Shown: positions 63,235-64,000 of the stretch, piece after piece
Layout: every line of letters begins with the position of its first letter
Position numbering within the stretch: the stretch's first letter is position 1
Source: Prevotellaceae bacterium UBA2744
Lineage (GTDB): Bacteria > Bacteroidota > Bacteroidia > Bacteroidales > Bacteroidaceae
DNA: 64,000 nt
Reading direction: 5' to 3'
Assembly (NCBI GenBank): GCA_002353575.1
Contig: DEJQ01000026.1
Span: forward strand, 1-64,000
Notes under the pieces: generated by a model
Database searches by the model: none
What the model was told of the DNA's origin: nothing
The model's input: only the letters and a program-made list of their open reading frames with translations
Position numbers and translations under genes: made by a program

Positions 63235-64000
63235 ATGGTTTTACTTAGCTTTGACACGGAGGAGTTTGACGTTCCACGCGAACATGGTGTAAATTACGAC
63301 ACTCTAACTGAAGGAATGGAAGTCTCGACTTACGGTACTAACAAGATATTGGATGTTCTGAAAGCAGAAGGTGTTCATGCCACATTTTTCTGTACGGCAA
63401 ACTTTGCAAAACACGCGCCCGAAGTCATGAATCGCATCATCACTGAAGGGCATGAGGTGGCAGCACATGGTTGCGACCACTGGAATCCGAAACCCGAAGA
63501 TGTGATTAACAGCAAGCGCATTTTGGAAGAACTAACCGGCAAGACTGTCAACGGCTATCGCCAGCCTCGTATGTTCCCTGTCTCAGATGAAGAAATCGAA
63601 CGACAAGGATACATCTACAACTCATCGCTGAATCCGGCATTCATCCCTGGCAGATATATGCACCTGACTGAAAGCAGAATTCCCTTCATGAAGGGAAAAG
63701 TGCTGCAGATTCCTGCATCGGTAACCCCATATTTCCGTTTTCCACTGTTCTGGTTGGCTATGCACAATCTGCCCATGTGGCTGTATAAGAAATGGTGCAA
63801 ATGGACTCACAGTCACGACGGGCAGTTTGTCACTTATTTCCACCCATGGGAATTTTATCCTCTAGCTGAGCATCCCGAACTTCGCATGCCATTCATAATC
63901 AAGAATCACGCCGGAGAAGGTATGGAACAGCGTTTACATCAGCTGATTCAGATGTTCAAAGCTGAAGGTGCCGAGTTTATAACATATACAGAATTTACAA
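63235..64000 (+). CDS. polysaccharide deacetylase (NodB-type), partial at window end
   Basis: 255 codons are visible with no stop; the gene runs past the window. The opening MVLLSFDTEEFDVPREHG carries the catalytic/metal Asp (SFDTEEFD), ATFFCTANFA is the TFF block, and HEVAAHGCDHW supplies the two metal His (H-x4-H). GYRQPRMFP is the Arg motif, and FVTYFHPWEF is the C-terminal His block. This is the DUF3473-like subgroup common in EPS clusters. It would deacetylate N-acetyl sugars of a polysaccharide. No signal peptide is seen, so it acts in the cytoplasm or is anchored otherwise. Confidence 0.9.
   Translation, partial: MVLLSFDTEEFDVPREHGVNYDTLTEGMEVSTYGTNKILDVLKAEGVHATFFCTANFAKHAPEVMNRIITEGHEVAAHGCDHWNPKPEDVINSKRILEELTGKTVNGYRQPRMFPVSDEEIERQGYIYNSSLNPAFIPGRYMHLTESRIPFMKGKVLQIPASVTPYFRFPLFWLAMHNLPMWLYKKWCKWTHSHDGQFVTYFHPWEFYPLAEHPELRMPFIIKNHAGEGMEQRLHQLIQMFKAEGAEFITYTEFT

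Noticed and set aside
1..64000. Prophage, plasmid or integrative element
   Set aside because: No integrase, capsid, relaxase, replication protein or transposase was recognised; the gene content looks chromosomal.

Overview
The window comes from a Bacteroidales bacterium, most likely Prevotella or a close relative. This is inferred from the gene families (type III glutamine synthetase, LL-diaminopimelate aminotransferase, a five-helix fumarate reductase FrdCAB, DUF4143 ATPases, many O-antigen/capsule glycosyltransferases) and from Bacteroidetes-type promoters (TTTG, about 20 bp, then TAnnTTTG). No plasmid, phage, IS element, rRNA or CRISPR array was found.

Layout. 1-5.1 kb: tRNA-Asn, two glycosyltransferases, a SulP anion transporter and a HI0933-type flavoprotein. 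5.2-26.4 kb: a large nitrogen-assimilation island read outward from one 331-bp divergent promoter region. Leftward: gltB, gltD, dapF, dapL, glnN. Rightward: P-II protein, amtB, a putative porin, pyrG, a PurF-like amidotransferase, a carA-carB fusion and asnB, closed by a strong terminator. Together these import ammonium, fix it by GS-GOGAT and spend glutamine through four amidotransferases. 26.6-33.1 kb: an unknown protein, frdCAB, an Lrp/AsnC regulator with a small partner, and an AraC regulator. 33.2-38 kb: a DUF4435/ABC-type ATPase pair resembling the PARIS defence system, a cobalamin adenosyltransferase, and a DUF4143 ATPase with repeated palindromes at its promoter. 38-64 kb: envelope polysaccharide genes: rfbB, ybeY, glf, about a dozen glycosyltransferases, an LpxL-type acyltransferase, three membrane-anchored LTA-synthase-like enzymes, an MsbA-like exporter, and a polysaccharide deacetylase that runs off the end.

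Most unusual points. (1) Short AT-rich tandem repeats lie between genes of the nitrogen island and also, in frame, inside GltD, the PurF-like protein, CarA and AsnB. (2) One such repeat tract is the linker that fuses CarA to CarB, and CarB stops after its first half exactly where another repeat tract begins. (3) A GT87 membrane glycosyltransferase is fused to a formylglycine-generating-enzyme domain that keeps both active-site cysteines. (4) A DUF4143 ATPase gene has two identical 29-bp repeats, each with a perfect palindrome, around its promoter.

Gene calls rest on reading protein motifs by eye. Family names are recalled, not searched.
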